DNA of 6,259 nucleotides from Chitinophagaceae bacterium (GTDB lineage: Bacteria; Bacteroidota; Bacteroidia; Chitinophagales; Chitinophagaceae), in the NCBI GenBank assembly GCA_023251335.1, contig JAHEZA010000159.1:1-6259 (forward strand). The letters are read 5' to 3'. The position numbers were made by a program, and so were the translations under genes. The notes under the pieces were generated by a model. The model saw only the letters and a program-made list of their open reading frames with translations. It was not told the origin of the DNA and did no database searches. Numbering within the stretch: position 1 is the stretch's first letter; every line of letters starts with the position of its first letter. Below, piece after piece: positions 1 through 5,383 of this stretch.

Positions 1-570
1 GAGCAAAATCGCAGCCAGAAAAGGTTTGAGCAGGCTTATGGATTATATTCTTTTGAAGATAGTAATGGGTACATCAGATTATTTATTGAAAAAAAGAAAA
101 AAAATCTGAAAGCATTATATACTTTTAATTTACTTACGGAAGGATATAGCCTTCTCAGAAAATTGATAAAGGAGTTTGAGCTTTGCCCAAAACTTTGTTT
201 TCTTCAATCTGCCAATATTAAATGCCAGGCGTTATTGGAAAATAAGTGTAAAGGTGCCTGTGAACAAAAAGAATCACCTGAGGAATATAACGAAAGAGTG
301 AACGAATGTATTTATCATCTTGAAAATGAATTGCCTTCATTTGCTTTGGTGGATGATGGTTTATGTGAAGATGAACAAAGTTGTATCTTAATAGAAAAAG
401 GGAAATTTTATGGGATGGGCTATTTACCTTCCAGGGTAAATCTTCATCAGATTGATGAACTAAAAAGCTTCCTGACACCTTATTCCGAAAATGATTACAT
501 CCGGGGAATGGTCTATCAATACGCTGAGAGATTTCCTTTTAAAAAGATTGGATTCGGTAATTCGGTTTAA
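1..570 (+). CDS. C-terminal part of UvrC/Cho-like GIY-YIG nuclease, probably a DnaQ-exonuclease fusion (5' end outside window)
   Basis: The frame is open from base 1 to the TAA at 568-570, giving 189 visible residues. A TTG at 163 could be read as a start, but it lies inside the conserved region, so the gene most likely enters from the left. Residues 62-87 carry five cysteines spaced C-x3-C-x8-C-x7-C-x3-C; the last three match the C-x7-C-x3-C (KCKGAC) of UvrC and Cho, followed by EEYNERV, the usual UvrC-like continuation. In UvrC this cluster lies just after the GIY-YIG catalytic domain. The stretch before it (AYGLYSFEDSNGYIRL) resembles the segment linking a GIY-YIG domain to this cluster in Bacteroidota proteins that join a DnaQ-type 3'-5' exonuclease to a GIY-YIG nuclease. 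The expected activity is DNA strand incision or trimming in repair. Neither catalytic domain is visible, so the fusion is inferred from recalled family resemblance. Confidence 0.75.
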   Translation, partial: EQNRSQKRFEQAYGLYSFEDSNGYIRLFIEKKKKNLKALYTFNLLTEGYSLLRKLIKEFELCPKLCFLQSANIKCQALLENKCKGACEQKESPEEYNERVNECIYHLENELPSFALVDDGLCEDEQSCILIEKGKFYGMGYLPSRVNLHQIDELKSFLTPYSENDYIRGMVYQYAERFPFKKIGFGNSV

Positions 571-812
571 AAAAATTGGAAATAGAAATCTTGATTTTTT
601 GTTTTTTTACTATGAACTGATCCTTCTCTCAGAAAAATATTTCATTTCAAAAGTGATTTTGTTACTTATTTACTCTAATTTTATATTATACTGGATTATA
701 ATAAACAATAAGTTTTATATAATTACCCTTACTTATTCTGCTCTCACCTGGAACAACAATATCCTGCGAACTACAGAATTCATTTAATTTTTATCATTTA
801 AAATTTATGATC
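571..812. other. A/T-rich intergenic region between the nuclease gene and the lipoprotein gene
   Basis: These 242 bases contain long T runs (595-608) just after the nuclease stop. A 7-bp A/T-only stem (570-576 with 594-600) precedes the second T run and could act as a weak terminator. No good TAnnTTTG box was found before the lipoprotein gene; the nearest is TAATTTTA at 676-683, with TTTTG only 14 bases upstream. An open frame runs from 491 to 787, overlapping the nuclease end, but its composition follows base bias and it looks spurious. Confidence 0.5.
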
Positions 813-1331
813 ATGAAAAAAGTAATTTTTTTAGCAGCCATTGTTGGCGTCTATTGTGTTTCATGTAGCAGCAGTAAAAAAAGTTTAGGTCAAGTTACGG
901 TCCAGGATTACTATAATGGCAATTCTTATGCGCAGAAATATCTAAATGATCCGCACCTCATTTCTGGCGACGACGCCAAAATTTATATAAAAGCATTTAA
1001 AAAGCATAAATACAAAGGCCTGTTTAAAGGAAAACATTTGGATAATGCATGGTCCACTTTTGACCGTAATACGCTGGATAGCCTGGTAAACGATCCGGGA
1101 ACCGATTCCGTATTCTTCTTTTTGGCTGCGTTTCCGAAAAAGGACAAAAGTGTTCCGAACGATAGTATACGTCATCCTTTTGTAATCATGGAAGGGGTAC
1201 CAAAAATTCCAATGTCTGCAATGGGAAAAGGAAGCGCAGAATCTGCATCCTTGCAGGTTCAACCAGTTTTTTTTAGCCCGATAAAGCTTTGCCCGCCACC
1301 AAATACCGGGTGTAGATTTCCGGGTGATTAA
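813..1331 (+). CDS. small hypothetical lipoprotein
   Basis: This is a 172-residue protein counted from the ATG at 813; an in-frame ATG at 807 would add Met-Ile. The 813 start gives a standard signal peptide: MKK, a hydrophobic stretch (residues 4-16), then VSC-SSSKK with Cys18 as the lipidation site. The -3 residue is Cys rather than the usual Leu, so the lipobox is imperfect, although Ser-rich SCSS starts are common in Bacteroidota lipoproteins. The mature part (about 155 residues) has charged, aromatic-rich stretches such as KAFKKHKYKGLFKGKHLDNAW and ends in a Pro/Cys tail, CPPPNTGC. It has no membrane span. I do not recognise the family. It is presumably anchored to the inner or outer membrane facing the periplasm. 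The gene stands alone and its stop is 4 bases from that of the convergent TPR gene. Confidence 0.75.
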   Translation: MKKVIFLAAIVGVYCVSCSSSKKSLGQVTVQDYYNGNSYAQKYLNDPHLISGDDAKIYIKAFKKHKYKGLFKGKHLDNAWSTFDRNTLDSLVNDPGTDSVFFFLAAFPKKDKSVPNDSIRHPFVIMEGVPKIPMSAMGKGSAESASLQVQPVFFSPIKLCPPPNTGCRFPGD

Positions 1332-1335
1332 GCCT

Positions 1336-3141
1336 TTATAAAACAGCTGTATCTTCTTCTAAACTTTCTTCGCCGGAAGCTGGCGGTTTTGTAATGTCAG
1401 CCCACCATTTTTTGATAGAAAATTTTGTCCTTGCCTCAATCAACTTCTTTGAAGCAAGTAAACTAATAACATGATGCTCCAGGAAATGCTGGCAGGGCAC
1501 CAGCAAGGCAATTACACCGATCTTTATGAGCCACAATTTTAGGGGTTGGCTATGGATGGAATGAGCGAGCACGAAATTGTCAATCAATAAAACGATAAAC
1601 TCAAAAAGGGAAATAAAGAAAAAGTAGCCCATAAGTCTTACCGTGTGTCGCGACACGGGGAAAGACCCTATAAAAAGCATCATAAAAAATATGATAATTA
1701 TCGCGACGGTTATGCCCATGTATTGAATATTACGACTGTTGTTATCACGTTGCTTCTGTTGAAATAATTCGTTTTCATGCTTTTTGTTTTCTCTTTCTAC
1801 GCTCAATAATGCGATATCATTTTCCCTGGATAATTCTCTTATACTATCTTTATATGCCACAAATTGTTTTGAATAGATCAATGCATTTTTGTAGTCATCT
1901 TCTTTTTCGTACAAATTGCTAAGCTTAGCTGAATAAAGGGCAGTTCTAGTTAATTCTTTTCTCCCTAAACTTATTTCGAGCGCTTTCCGGTAATAAAAAA
2001 TGGCTTCCGGAAAATTATTTTTTATATTGTAACATTCCGCTATTTGCTCTAAGTTGCTGCTGGACGAATTCTGATCAGAATTTTTTTCCAGCACAGGTTG
2101 GGCTATTAGATAATAAGCCAAAGCAGAATCAATATGGCCCGTATAAAAGAAAATATGGCCGAGTATTGTAAAGTAATTTTCCACGCCATCGTTCAAATAG
2201 CTTTGTTTAAGGTCTGGTTCATTTGCAAGATATTGCAATGCCGACCGCTCATTTTTTTCTATTACATAATAATAGGCCAGCATCGCTCTTTTTGCATTTA
2301 AAAGATTCTTATAATCATGCAGCGAATCTGCCAGCTCAATACAACGCTGAATAAAAAACTTTTCATCCGTCAAACGGGCGATATCATAATAATCCATCAT
2401 CACGCCCTCACGGTTTCCGTTCTTCCTGTTCAGGGCCAGGCTTTCATTTAATTCGCCTTTCGCGTGTTCTTTGTCGTCGAGTTTTTTGTACATCTCAGAT
2501 AAATGATGATGTATTTTTGATTGCAGCGCAACTGATTCTATCGTAACCGCAATATCAAAAGCCCTATTGTAATTGTTACAGGCGGCTACCGCTTTTCCTC
2601 TATCAAGATAGGTGTCGCCTAATTCAATGTAGGCAATTGCCTTGACAGAATCAGAGGTGACATTTTGAAATAAGGAAAGTGCTAACGTAGAATTATCAAA
2701 GGCTTTGTCATATTCGCCTCTTTTTCGCAGAATTTCAGACATACGGGCGTACCCCAGAGCCTGGTAATTATATTCGTTATTTGCCCTTGCATAATCTATT
2801 CCTTTTTGTACAAAATTGATGGTTTTATTGAAACTTTCAGAGGTAGCTGATTCTCCGATATTCAAAATGGCATCGCCAAACAAAGCTTGAAGCATCAGGC
2901 TGCTATCATTGGAAAGTTCGGCAATTAATAGTTGCTGCTGAAGAACGCTGTCGCCGGGTGCATTTAATTTAAAAACATAATAGAAATTGGCCAGCTCACC
3001 GAGGGAATAAACTTTTTGTGAATCGGAAACACTTCTGTCGCACACCATACAAAGACTGTCCAGTTGTTTGTGAAACTGTGGAAAACATTTCGTTTGGACG
3101 AGAGCAAAAAGAAGAAATAATATGACTATGTTTCTTTGCAT
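1336..3141 (-). CDS. TPR-repeat protein with coiled coil and three C-terminal membrane spans
   Basis: This 601-residue protein starts with a signal peptide (MQRN then ILFLLFALV). Helical TPR-type repeats follow, clearest around residues 127-255 (GEYDKAFDNSTLALSLF, AIAYIELGDTYLDRGKA) and 320-430 (TGHIDSALAYYLIAQ, NNFPEAIFYYRKALEI, DDYKNALIYSKQF). A charged coiled coil covers about 435-470 and hydrophobic spans lie near 475-495, 501-523 and 534-552. A Lys/Arg-rich then acidic tail ends the protein. Positive-inside reasoning puts the TPRs in the periplasm and the tail in the cytoplasm. The TPR/coiled-coil/TM order matches Bacteroidota TPR sensor proteins, but where those carry a histidine kinase or LuxR-type domain this protein has two more spans and a short tail, with no H-box or ATP-binding motif. 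It may bind or scaffold partners; no function can be assigned. It has its own likely promoter. Confidence 0.85.
   Translation of the reverse strand: MQRNIVILFLLFALVQTKCFPQFHKQLDSLCMVCDRSVSDSQKVYSLGELANFYYVFKLNAPGDSVLQQQLLIAELSNDSSLMLQALFGDAILNIGESATSESFNKTINFVQKGIDYARANNEYNYQALGYARMSEILRKRGEYDKAFDNSTLALSLFQNVTSDSVKAIAYIELGDTYLDRGKAVAACNNYNRAFDIAVTIESVALQSKIHHHLSEMYKKLDDKEHAKGELNESLALNRKNGNREGVMMDYYDIARLTDEKFFIQRCIELADSLHDYKNLLNAKRAMLAYYYVIEKNERSALQYLANEPDLKQSYLNDGVENYFTILGHIFFYTGHIDSALAYYLIAQPVLEKNSDQNSSSSNLEQIAECYNIKNNFPEAIFYYRKALEISLGRKELTRTALYSAKLSNLYEKEDDYKNALIYSKQFVAYKDSIRELSRENDIALLSVERENKKHENELFQQKQRDNNSRNIQYMGITVAIIIIFFMMLFIGSFPVSRHTVRLMGYFFFISLFEFIVLLIDNFVLAHSIHSQPLKLWLIKIGVIALLVPCQHFLEHHVISLLASKKLIEARTKFSIKKWWADITKPPASGEESLEEDTAVL
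1371..1390 (+). terminator. possible weak terminator of the lipoprotein gene
   Basis: CGCCGG, loop AAG and CTGGCG form a 6-bp stem (one G-U pair) at 1371-1385, followed by G and four T. It lies 40 bases past the lipoprotein stop, inside the 3' end of the convergent TPR gene, where it encodes part of a PPASGEE stretch. The T run is short, so function is uncertain. Confidence 0.3.
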
Positions 3142-3159
3142 AGTAAAAAATTTCTATTT

Positions 3160-3167
3160 CAAATATA
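3160..3167 (-). promoter_or_regulatory. -7 promoter box of the TPR gene
   Basis: The minus strand reads TATATTTG, a perfect match to the Bacteroidota -7 consensus TAnnTTTG, ending 18 bases before the ATG. The nearest TTTTG upstream is only 14 bases away, shorter than the usual ~19, so the -33 element is weak. The implied leader is about a dozen bases. Confidence 0.5.
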
Positions 3168-3326
3168 CACCTTCCCCAGACCAAAACATTAATAAAAAAG
3201 CAACCATTTTTAAACCGGCGCTGCAATGCATGAATAATACGATGCTAAAAAAAGTGTACCGCGATTACAAAATATTTTTTAAGTTATTCCAAAATAGTAA
3301 TTTGAATTGTTTGTTCGTTTACTACC

Positions 3327-3348
3327 AAATGGATTATCGAATCCATTT
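3327..3348. repeat. hairpin spanning the aat stop codon
   Basis: AAATGGATT and AATCCATTT form a perfect 9-bp inverted repeat with a 4-base loop. It contains the aat stop codon (TAA on the minus strand, 3334-3336). On the plus strand it runs into six T, but no plus-strand gene precedes it; on the minus strand, where aat ends, no T run follows. It may stabilise the 3' end of the clpS-aat mRNA. Confidence 0.4.
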
Positions 3349-3975
3349 TTTAAGCAAACCGTTAAATGCTTCTCTCGAAATAAATTCTGCGCCGAGGCTT
3401 TGCAGATGTGGCGTATAAACCTGGCAATCTATTAATGCAATTCCATTTTTTTTCAGCACATTCACCCAATTGATAAAAGCAAATTTGCTGGCATTGCTTT
3501 TATTGGCAAACATACTTTCACCGAAAAAAACTTTTCCAATTAATACGCCATAGAGTCCGCCAACGAGCTCATTATTTTGCCACGCTTCGGCGCTGTGCGC
3601 AAAACCTTTTTCAAATAAATTGAAATAAGCATTTTCAATTTCATCACTGATCCATGTTCCGGTATCGTTCGGACGTCTTGCGATTCTGCAATGACGTATT
3701 ACCTGTGCAAAAGCCTTGTTCACGGTGAATTTAAAGAGATGTCGATTTAGAACATTTCTCATGCTATGGCTGACTTTTATCTTGTCAGGAAATAATACAA
3801 AGCGAGGGTCGGGAGAAAACCATTGAATGATTTCGCCCGGGCTATACCAGGGAAAAACTCCTTTGGTGTAAGCATTCATTAAGGTGCCGAAAGATAAATT
3901 GCCACCGACAGCAAGAAGGCCATTTTCATCTGCCGAATTTATTTCCGGGAAATCATAAATAACTTCTTCCTCCAA
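3334..3975 (-). CDS. aat: leucyl/phenylalanyl-tRNA--protein transferase
   Basis: This cytoplasmic enzyme moves Leu or Phe from aminoacyl-tRNA to the N-terminus of proteins beginning with Lys or Arg, creating a primary N-degron. Family motifs appear in order (213-residue reading): GLLAVGG (19-25), GVFPWY (39-44), WFSPDPR (52-58), TWI (107-109), HSAEAW (127-132), LVGGLYG (137-143), FFGESMF (150-156), DCQ (183-185) and SLGAEFISR (193-201). E153 and D183 keep the 30-residue spacing of the E. coli Glu156/Asp186 pair. The protein is complete at its C-terminus. The start is uncertain: the frame has no nearby ATG, and TTG at 3975 is the best candidate. The frame stays open upstream (FNFHILEEEV) in a way that resembles the N-termini of relatives, so ATT at 3978 or a start further upstream is possible. 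It lies 34 bases after clpS and is probably co-transcribed. Confidence 0.95.
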   Translation of the reverse strand: MEEEVIYDFPEINSADENGLLAVGGNLSFGTLMNAYTKGVFPWYSPGEIIQWFSPDPRFVLFPDKIKVSHSMRNVLNRHLFKFTVNKAFAQVIRHCRIARRPNDTGTWISDEIENAYFNLFEKGFAHSAEAWQNNELVGGLYGVLIGKVFFGESMFANKSNASKFAFINWVNVLKKNGIALIDCQVYTPHLQSLGAEFISREAFNGLLKKWIR

Positions 3976-4009
3976 AATGTGGAAATTAAAAGATTGATTG
4001 CAAAGGAAA

Positions 4010-4309
4010 TTATCTTTCAGAAAGTTCTTCTACGGTAGCGTTGATGCCGCGTTCTGTGATAGCATCGCACATTGGTTTTAGGGTATCGTAAGATCCTTCC
4101 TTTACTGCATATTTCCCTTTGGTGTGGATGATCATAGCTGATTGTTCAGCTTGCTCCGGTGTATGTTTGCACACATGAATCAATGTGGCAATCACCCAAT
4201 CAAATGTATTTACTTCATCATTCCAAACGATCAATTGGCAACTATTATCATTACCAGTCAACACATCTGTTTGATCATCCTCAAGGCTATATGGTTTTGT
4301 AGTAGTCAT
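4010..4309 (-). CDS. clpS: ATP-dependent Clp protease adaptor ClpS
   Basis: This 99-residue adaptor binds proteins with Leu, Phe, Tyr or Trp at the N-terminus and delivers them to ClpAP (or a ClpC-type partner) for degradation. The conserved core starts at about residue 25: LIVWNDEVNTFDWVIATLI, then EQAEQSAMIIHTKGK (52-66) and VKEG. N30, D31 and H62 correspond to the residues of E. coli ClpS that hold the substrate's N-terminal amino group (Asn34, Asp35, His66). The variable N-terminal tail (1-24), which in E. coli ClpS engages ClpA, is present. The VNTFDWVI and EQAEQ wording is the Bacteroidota form of the family. The ATG at 4309 gives the expected length and has a -7 box 16 bases upstream. 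It is the first gene of a likely clpS-aat operon. Confidence 0.96.
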   Translation of the reverse strand: MTTTKPYSLEDDQTDVLTGNDNSCQLIVWNDEVNTFDWVIATLIHVCKHTPEQAEQSAMIIHTKGKYAVKEGSYDTLKPMCDAITERGINATVEELSER

Positions 4310-4325
4310 AATCTGATTTCTTCTG

Positions 4326-4333
4326 CAAAATTA
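4326..4333 (-). promoter_or_regulatory. -7 promoter box of clpS-aat
   Basis: The minus strand reads TAATTTTG, a perfect TAnnTTTG match ending 16 bases before the clpS ATG. This spacing is close to that at the TPR gene. No clear TTTG lies at the usual ~19 bases upstream; one occurs at 29. The leader would be about 12 bases. Confidence 0.5.
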
Positions 4334-4369
4334 CAATTTTATATTTTTGTTTTTAAAGCCGTCAAATCT

Positions 4370-4399
4370 TTTGAACATTCATATCAGCTTGTATATTTT
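4370..4399 (+). promoter_or_regulatory. plus-strand promoter candidate
   Basis: TTTG at 4370-4373, an 18-base spacer, then TATATTTT at 4392-4399, one base off TAnnTTTG. This is the best two-part Bacteroidota promoter match in the window. Transcription would start near 4406 and meet the hairpin/T-run at 4498-4517. Confidence 0.4.
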
Positions 4400-4405
4400 T
4401 CTGGA

Positions 4406-4517
4406 AGAATTGCCTTAAATAAAAATATAAATTATTTGTGGCTTTACTTTATCTAAATCAGTCTGGCAAAGGATTTTAATGCCAAAATTCTCTAATTGCG
4501 TAGAAGTACGCTTTTTT
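4406..4517 (+). ncRNA. candidate small RNA or attenuated leader
   Basis: This roughly 110-base span runs from the inferred start of the 4370-4399 promoter to a terminator-like hairpin. Inside it, TGGCA (4464-4468) pairs with TGCCA (4480-4484) around an 11-base loop, then comes the GCGTA/TACGC hairpin with its T run. It contains no convincing ORF. It could be a free small RNA, or an upstream leader whose read-through controls the downstream operon. The start is inferred from the promoter match and no family is recognised. Confidence 0.3.
4498..4517 (+). terminator. intrinsic terminator-like hairpin
   Basis: GCGTA (4498-4502), loop GAAG, TACGC (4507-4511), then six T (4512-4517). The stem is short but perfect and the T run follows directly. 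No annotated plus-strand gene precedes it, which is why a short untranslated transcript is suspected. Confidence 0.5.
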
Positions 4518-4523
4518 GTTTTG

Positions 4524-4556
4524 AAATATTTTTTTTGAAAATTATCAAAAATATTT
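4524..4556. repeat. long A/T-rich inverted repeat
   Basis: AAATATTTTT-TTT-GA (4524-4538) pairs with TCAAAAATATTT (4545-4556): 12 bp with a 3-T bulge and a 6-base loop, followed by further T. It could be a regulator or nucleoid-protein site, a second terminator, or simply a product of A/T bias. Confidence 0.4.
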
Positions 4557-4621
4557 TTTTACCTTCATCCAAGATTTTTTCCTACACACACAAAAGCATA
4601 CACACCGAATAAGATTTCAAT

Positions 4622-4638
4622 TAGCATGATAAATGCTA
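4622..4638 (+). promoter_or_regulatory. hairpin over the small-ORF start codon
   Basis: TAGCAT and ATGCTA form a perfect 6-bp stem with loop GATAA. The ATG at 4626-4628 straddles the 3' edge of the first arm, so the folded form would partly hide the start. Confidence 0.3.
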
Positions 4639-4712
4639 TTAACTGGCAGGATTATACCTGGGGTGATACGTCATTTATTAGCCAGGCAATTTTATTTTTT
4701 ATATTAAGTTAA
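4626..4712 (+). CDS. possible 28-residue small protein or leader peptide
   Basis: An ATG-to-TAA frame encodes a peptide with a polar, Trp-containing start (INWQDYTWGDTSF) and a hydrophobic end (ISQAILFFILS). The mix of residues is less A/T-biased than chance frames in this region, and the frame ends 67 bases before the Pvc16-like gene. Its ATG lies in the hairpin TAGCAT/ATGCTA (4622-4638), which could limit initiation. No promoter is clearly linked to it and no family is recognised, so it may be fortuitous. Confidence 0.25.
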   Translation: MINAINWQDYTWGDTSFISQAILFFILS

Positions 4713-4726
4713 CCGGTCTGTTTGTA

Positions 4727-4757
4727 TTGATTTTTTCCTGATTAAGAAATAGGTTCT
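4727..4757 (+). promoter_or_regulatory. weak promoter candidate for the Pvc16-like operon
   Basis: TTG at 4727-4729, a 20-base spacer, then TAGGTTCT at 4750-4757 (two mismatches to TAnnTTTG). It ends 22 bases before the ATG at 4780, close to the spacing of the other promoters here, but the -7 match is poor. Confidence 0.25.
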
Positions 4758-4779
4758 GTAACACTAAACTTTAACCCCC

Positions 4780-5382
4780 ATGGTTGATACAGCGCTTATA
4801 TTGCTCAGGGATGAATTGACGAATTATCTTTCCGCAAAAGATACCGCTACTGTTGTGGTAGATAACATCGGTTTACTCGAAACTCCCTCCGGTAACTCAC
4901 TCACAGATAATATTGTTATTACGCTCGTCAATATCGAGGAAGAAAGTACGTTGAAAAATCAACCTGCCCTTAAGAGGCCATTTGTAAACAATGCCATTTA
5001 TGAAAATGCGCCTGTTTACCTGAATCTCTATGTTTTATTCACTTGCAATTATTCCGGAAACGATTATGTACTTGCCTTAAAAAGGCTCTCGTATATTATT
5101 GCCTTTATACAAAGTAAAAATGTTTTTTCGGCATCATCTTCGGTATCTGGTGGTGCTATCAACCTGGATGATAATGACCTGGTGAATCTGAAATTCACGA
5201 TGGAATTATATACACTCACTTTTGAACAGATAAATCATTTGTGGGGATCGCTGGGCGGCAGGCAAATACCCTTTGTAATGTATAAGCTAAGACTGGTAAG
5301 CATTACAGAGCGTGCCAAAGTAAGAGAAGTGCCGCTCATAGAAGAAATAGAAACTTTTATTAATAAAACAGCAGACAATTAA
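4780..5382 (+). CDS. Pvc16_N (DUF4255) family protein, eCIS tail-terminator-like
   Basis: This 200-residue protein matches the Pvc16 N-terminal domain family, found in extracellular contractile injection systems such as Afp and PVC. Afp16 caps the tube and sheath and sets their length. Recognisable stretches are the start MVDTALILLRDELTNYL, LVNIEEESTLKNQP (49-62), NAPVYLNLYVLFTCNY (76-91), LKRLSYIIAFIQSKNVF (100-116) and the strongest one, ELYTLTFEQINHLWGSLGG (142-160), followed by PFVMYKLRLVSI. It has no signal peptide or membrane span, as expected for a particle component assembled in the cytoplasm. It carries only the N-terminal domain and a short tail. The ATG at 4780 fits the family start. 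The next gene begins one base after its TAA, so the two are surely co-transcribed. The family call is firm; the exact role as terminator cap is inferred. Confidence 0.9.
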   Translation: MVDTALILLRDELTNYLSAKDTATVVVDNIGLLETPSGNSLTDNIVITLVNIEEESTLKNQPALKRPFVNNAIYENAPVYLNLYVLFTCNYSGNDYVLALKRLSYIIAFIQSKNVFSASSSVSGGAINLDDNDLVNLKFTMELYTLTFEQINHLWGSLGGRQIPFVMYKLRLVSITERAKVREVPLIEEIETFINKTADN

Positions 5383-5383
5383 T

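Larger units (their letters stand above)
4310..4779. other. 470-base divergent intergenic region between clpS and the eCIS-type operon
   Basis: This stretch separates minus-strand clpS from the plus-strand Pvc16-like gene. From left to right it holds the clpS -7 box, a plus-strand promoter candidate (4370-4399), two hairpins, the second followed by six T (4464-4517), a 12-bp A/T inverted repeat (4524-4556), a CA-rich run near 4583-4606, a 28-codon ORF (4626-4712) and a weak promoter candidate (4727-4757). No tRNA or recognised riboswitch was seen. Confidence 0.6.

Noticed and set aside
163..570. Separate 135-residue gene starting at TTG 163
   Set aside because: The frame is open back to base 1 and the upstream residues match the same nuclease family, so this is an internal codon of a longer gene.
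491..787. 98-codon plus-strand frame overlapping the nuclease 3' end
   Set aside because: It overlaps a well-supported gene, and its Ile/Leu/Tyr/Asn-rich content is what A/T-rich noncoding DNA gives; no family resemblance.
3327..3351. Hairpin plus T run as a plus-strand terminator
   Set aside because: No plus-strand gene precedes it. On the minus strand, where aat ends, no T run follows, so it is reported only as a hairpin.
3122..3418. 98-codon plus-strand frame between the TPR and aat genes
   Set aside because: It overlaps the ends of both genes on the opposite strand and consists mostly of noncoding A/T sequence.
4142..4456. 104-codon plus-strand frame over clpS and its promoter
   Set aside because: It is antisense to a certain clpS gene and has no recognisable protein features.
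4524..4686. Inverted repeats as IS ends or an invertible promoter
   Set aside because: There is no transposase or invertase gene and no target-site duplication, and the arms are close together with loops of 5-20 bases rather than flanking a promoter.
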